Shown: positions 6,733-9,002 of the stretch, in pieces
How positions within the stretch are numbered: position 1 is the stretch's first letter
Layout of the letters: each line of letters begins with the position of its first letter
NCBI GenBank assembly: GCA_036009105.1
Contig: DASYMJ010000319.1
Span: forward strand, 1-9,002
Direction of reading: 5' to 3'
Length of the DNA stretch: 9,002 nucleotides
From: JAFAVZ01 sp036009105
GTDB lineage: Bacteria; Acidobacteriota; Thermoanaerobaculia; Gp7-AA8
Made by a program: the position numbers and the translations under genes
The notes under the pieces: generated by a model
Seen by the model: only the letters and a program-made list of their open reading frames with translations
Databases searched by the model: none
What the model was told of the DNA's origin: nothing

Positions 6733-7601
6733 TCGCTTTCCTGCTGCACGCCGGGCACTCCCATCTGACCGTGCCGCAGGTCCTCCGCTGGTGGTCGTGG
6801 GAGCCGTGGGTGGTGGCCCTGCTCGTGATCAGCACCGTGCTCTACGCCGTCGGCGTGGCCAGACTGTGGCGCAGCGCGGGGGCAAGGCACGGCATCACCG
6901 GCTGGCAGGCGGCGAGCTACGGCGCCGCCGTCGCCTCGCTGGTGGTCGCCCTGATCTCGCCCGTCGATACCCTGGGCGGCATCCTCTTCTCCGCCCACAT
7001 GGTGCAGCACGAGCTGCTGATGCTCGTCGCCGCGCCGCTGCTCGTCCTCGGCCGGCCGTTCGTCGCCTTCGTGTGGGCCGTGCCGGCGCTCGCCGCCATG
7101 GCCCGCAACCGGCCGCTGACCGCCGCCTGGCGCCGCCTCACCTCCCCCCTGGCCGCCACCGTGCTGCACGGCCTCGCTCTCTGGACCTGGCACCTGCCGT
7201 CGCTCTACCAGGCCACCCTGGCCAGCGACGCCGTCCACGCCGCCCAGCACGCCAGCTTCCTCCTCACCGCGGCGCTCTTCTGGTGGTCCCTCCTCCACGG
7301 CCGCGCCGGCCGCATCGGCTACGGCATCGCCGTGGTCTACGTCTTCTTCACCACCATCCACAGCGGCGCCCTCGGCGCGCTGCTCACGTTCTCGCCCAAC
7401 CTCTGGTATCCCATCTACGGCCCCACCACCGCCAAGTGGGGCCTCGACGCGCTGGAGGACCAGCAGCTGGCCGGCCTCATCATGTGGATCCCGGCCGGGG
7501 TGATCCTGGTCGTCCTCGGCGTGGCGATGTTCCTCGGCTGGCTGGAGGAGGCCGAGCGCCGCGTGGCTTTCACCCGCAGCGAGAGGCTCAAGCAGAGATG
7601 A
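6723..7601 (+). CDS. ctaG: CtaG-type cytochrome c oxidase assembly factor (caa3_CtaG family)
   Basis: Polytopic membrane protein of the Caa3_CtaG family, needed in Bacillus for active caa3 oxidase and believed to act in copper-centre assembly. The product has 292 residues with about seven hydrophobic segments. Conserved motifs are AHMVQHELLMLVAAPLLVLGRP (His92, His96, Glu97; residues 91-112), WTWHLPSLYQ (155-164), HAAQH (172-176), His213 in FFTTIHSGALGALLTF, and the YGPTTAKWGLDALEDQQLAGLIMWIP end region. These His residues are candidate copper or heme contacts. This is distinct from the Cox11 protein also called CtaG. ATG 6723 overlaps the preceding gene by 10 bases; GTG 6729 would give a GTGA overlap like its neighbours and only two fewer residues. 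No clear Shine-Dalgarno separates the two options. Confidence 0.93.
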   Translation: MPVIAFLLHAGHSHLTVPQVLRWWSWEPWVVALLVISTVLYAVGVARLWRSAGARHGITGWQAASYGAAVASLVVALISPVDTLGGILFSAHMVQHELLMLVAAPLLVLGRPFVAFVWAVPALAAMARNRPLTAAWRRLTSPLAATVLHGLALWTWHLPSLYQATLASDAVHAAQHASFLLTAALFWWSLLHGRAGRIGYGIAVVYVFFTTIHSGALGALLTFSPNLWYPIYGPTTAKWGLDALEDQQLAGLIMWIPAGVILVVLGVAMFLGWLEEAERRVAFTRSERLKQR

Positions 7602-7954
7602 TGAAGCGTTCGCTGGTGATGCTCGTCCTGCTCGCCGCCGCCTGCAAGCAGCCGGAGACGCCGGCCACGCCGGCCGGCGACGCCAAGCGCGGCCAGCAGC
7701 TGATGACGCACTACGGCTGCAACTCCTGCCACCTCATCCCCGGCGTGTCCGGCCCGCGCGGCATGGTCGGCCCGCCGCTCGATCACATGGCCGGCCGGCA
7801 GTTCATCGCCGGCAAGTTCCCGAACACGCCGCCCACCATGTCTCAGTGGCTGCAGAACCCGCAGTCGCTCGACCCGCGGAACGCGATGCCGAACCTCGGC
7901 GTCACCGCGAACGACGCGCGGGACATGGCCGCCTACCTCTCCACCCTGCAATGA
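7598..7954 (+). CDS. Small monoheme cytochrome c lipoprotein
   Basis: A 118-residue c-type cytochrome. Residues 1-16 form a lipoprotein-like signal (MLVLLAAA-Cys16), followed by a short Pro/Thr-rich linker (residues 17-28). The heme motif CNSCH is at residues 41-45 and the likely axial ligand is Met97 in NAMPNLGV. The mid region GPRGMVGPPLDHMAGRQFIAGKFPNT and ending ARDMAAYLSTL are typical of the small class I cytochromes found in oxidase clusters. It begins with an ATGA overlap at the ctaG stop (a second ATG follows directly at 7601) with GAGAGG at 7581-7586. It could be an extra electron carrier between the dehydrogenase or another donor and subunit II; the partner cannot be told from sequence. 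It differs clearly from the 164-residue cytochrome upstream, so the two are not a recent duplication. Confidence 0.9.
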   Translation: MMKRSLVMLVLLAAACKQPETPATPAGDAKRGQQLMTHYGCNSCHLIPGVSGPRGMVGPPLDHMAGRQFIAGKFPNTPPTMSQWLQNPQSLDPRNAMPNLGVTANDARDMAAYLSTLQ

Positions 7955-8874
7955 TCGCCCTGCTCCTCGCCACCGTCTTCATCAGCAACGAGCGCGCGGG
8001 GACGGTCGCGCTCATCGACTCTTCCAGCAACAAAGTCACGGCCACCATCCCGGTCGGCACCCGCCCCCGCGGCATGGCGCTTTCTCCCGACGGCAAGCGT
8101 CTCTACGTCGCGGTCAGCCACTTCCGAGGAGAGCCTTCCAGGACGCGCGATGAGGGGATCGCCATTGATGTGGCCTCGCGCAAGATCGTGCAGCGGTACG
8201 ACGTCGGGACCGATCCGGAAGGCATCGCCATCGCACCCGATGGCAAGCGCATCTACCTCGCCAACGAAGACGCCGGCTATGCCTCGATCGTGGAGACGAA
8301 GAGCGGGAAGAGCGTCGCGGCGCTGGTGGTCGGCACCGAGCCGGAGGGGGTCGCGGCCAGTCCGGACGGGCGGTGGGTCTACGTGACGGGCGAGTCGAGC
8401 AACACCATCACCGTGCTGGACGCGAAGGCCAGCGGGGTGAAGACGAACGTGCTGGTCGACGCCCGCCCGCGCGGCGTCCTCTTCACCCGCGACTCCTCCC
8501 GCGCCTACGTGACCTGCGAGGTGGGCGGCGCCGTCGACGTCCTCGACGCCCGCCAGCACCGCATCATCAGCAAGCTCCGCCTCGGCAAAACCGACAAGCC
8601 GGTGGGCCTCGTCCTCTCCCCCGATGAGAAGCGCCTCTACGTCGCCACCGGCCGCGGCAACAGCATCGCCGTGATCGACACCGCCACCCTCACCGTCATC
8701 CGCACCGTCCCGGTAGGCCAACGCCCCTGGGGCATCGCCATCACCCCGGACGGCCGCAGGCTGTACACCGCGAACGGCATCTCGAAGGATGTGTCGGTGG
8801 TGGATGCTGCCACGTTGAAGGTGGTGGGAACGATTCCGCTGGGTGGGGCGCCGTGGGGGGCGATCGCGCGTTAG
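7951..8874 (+). CDS. YVTN-type seven-bladed beta-propeller protein, PQQ-catabolism-associated type
   Basis: A 307-residue protein made almost wholly of YVTN-like repeats of about 42 residues. The unit 'P-G-A-(x)-SPDGKRLYVAN...V-ID-(x)-VGxxP' recurs about seven times, e.g. at residues 39-53, 89-104, 131-146, 216-232 and 258-274, so a closed seven-bladed propeller is likely. Residues 1-10 (MIALLLATVF) are a very short hydrophobic start, followed at once by the first blade (ISNERAGTVALID); this is shorter than a normal signal peptide and no longer start is available without overlapping the upstream cytochrome by about 100 bases. Such proteins near PQQ alcohol dehydrogenases form a recognised group ('PQQ-dependent catabolism-associated beta-propeller') of unknown biochemical role, perhaps a periplasmic binding or scaffold protein. 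It starts with an ATGA overlap, without a clear Shine-Dalgarno, and is the last gene of the operon. No catalytic residues can be named. Confidence 0.9.
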   Translation: MIALLLATVFISNERAGTVALIDSSSNKVTATIPVGTRPRGMALSPDGKRLYVAVSHFRGEPSRTRDEGIAIDVASRKIVQRYDVGTDPEGIAIAPDGKRIYLANEDAGYASIVETKSGKSVAALVVGTEPEGVAASPDGRWVYVTGESSNTITVLDAKASGVKTNVLVDARPRGVLFTRDSSRAYVTCEVGGAVDVLDARQHRIISKLRLGKTDKPVGLVLSPDEKRLYVATGRGNSIAVIDTATLTVIRTVPVGQRPWGIAITPDGRRLYTANGISKDVSVVDAATLKVVGTIPLGGAPWGAIAR

Positions 8875-8931
8875 TTGTCGGTTGTCGGTTGTCAGTAGAT
8901 CCGGCCTGCCGGCAACCGACAACTGACAACT
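8873..8931 (+). repeat. Inverted repeat after the operon, with 7-base tandem repeats
   Basis: Arms 8873-8891 and 8913-8931 pair over 19 positions with a single G-U wobble (8880/8924), around a 21-base loop that holds a small CCGG/CCGG stem. The left arm is built from the tandem heptamer GTTGTCG (8874-8880, 8881-8887, with a variant copy 8888-8894). It starts at the stop codon of the propeller gene. There is no T-run after it, so it is not a standard intrinsic terminator, though it could end or stabilise the operon transcript. Its GTTGTCGGTTGTC/ACAACTGACAAC style looks like another dispersed repeat type. Confidence 0.75.
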
Positions 8932-9002
8932 CCGCTCCCAATCGGCAACAGACTTGCAGTCCCCCAGTCAGCCGTGACGTTTTACGTGCAGAAGTGGCTC
9001 GC
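8932..9002. other. End region without a supported gene
   Basis: Seventy-one bases with no recognisable gene, promoter or RNA. A GTG at 8974 opens a + strand frame to the window end (nine complete codons: VTFYVQKWL), with no Shine-Dalgarno before it. It overlaps a small ACGT-TTT-ACGT dyad (8977-8987). This could be the start of a new gene but cannot be supported here. Confidence 0.4.

Noticed and set aside
7933..8922. Minus-strand open frame opposite the beta-propeller gene
   Set aside because: Mirror of the repeat-containing propeller gene; its N-terminal part is simply the translated 3' inverted repeat.
8741..8941. Small minus-strand frame with a 'DNRQPTTN' type sequence
   Set aside because: This peptide comes from reading the GTTGTCG repeat; no Shine-Dalgarno or family support.
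8974..9002. Start of a further gene at GTG 8974
   Set aside because: Only nine complete codons are visible and there is no Shine-Dalgarno, so it is not called as a CDS.

Overview
The window is a GC-rich (roughly two thirds G+C by eye), densely packed bacterial segment in which every recognisable gene lies on the + strand. It reads as one operon linking a PQQ-dependent, probably lanthanide-dependent, XoxF-type methanol dehydrogenase to its own electron-transfer chain and a complete caa3-type cytochrome c oxidase. The codon use, the pervasive ATGA/GTGA/TGATG stop-start overlaps and the presence of a 'TGTCATCCTGAG...' palindrome fit a high-GC soil or sediment bacterium (Acidobacteriota, Rokubacteria/Methylomirabilota or Gemmatimonadota are reasonable guesses). 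The taxon cannot be fixed from this sequence alone.

Layout: xoxF (5' end missing, 1-1644); xoxJ-like periplasmic binding lipoprotein (1641-2420); a c-type cytochrome lipoprotein that is the likely XoxG-like acceptor (2417-2911); a 36-bp-arm palindrome inside the 5' end of the next gene (2923-3006); oxidase subunit II with a C-terminal cytochrome c domain (2908-3963); subunit I with two extra C-terminal helices (3960-5840); five-helix subunit III (5840-6445); a 95-residue three-helix membrane protein of unknown function (6445-6732); the CtaG-type oxidase assembly protein (6723-7601); a second small cytochrome c lipoprotein (7598-7954); and a YVTN beta-propeller protein of the kind linked to PQQ-dependent catabolism (7951-8874). 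After it comes a different inverted repeat (8873-8931) and about 70 bases without a clear gene.

Inferred function: XoxF oxidises methanol (or another short alcohol) in the periplasm. XoxJ assists the dehydrogenase. Electrons pass from PQQ to the 164-residue cytochrome c and/or the 118-residue one, then to the cytochrome domain and CuA of subunit II, and to the heme-copper centre of subunit I, which reduces O2. CtaG helps insert copper. The window therefore holds a nearly self-contained alcohol-to-oxygen respiratory module. No PQQ biosynthesis genes, heme A synthesis genes (ctaA/ctaB) or Sco gene are visible here.

The most interesting details are: (1) the palindrome inserted exactly in frame at the start of the subunit II gene, where it also supplies an alternative ATG; (2) a subunit I that keeps all metal ligands and the helix VI Glu but has Asn in place of the D-channel Asp and Gln in place of the K-channel Lys; (3) the fusion of the dehydrogenase and oxidase gene sets in one translationally coupled operon; and (4) an uncharacterised three-helix protein conserved in position between subunit III and CtaG.
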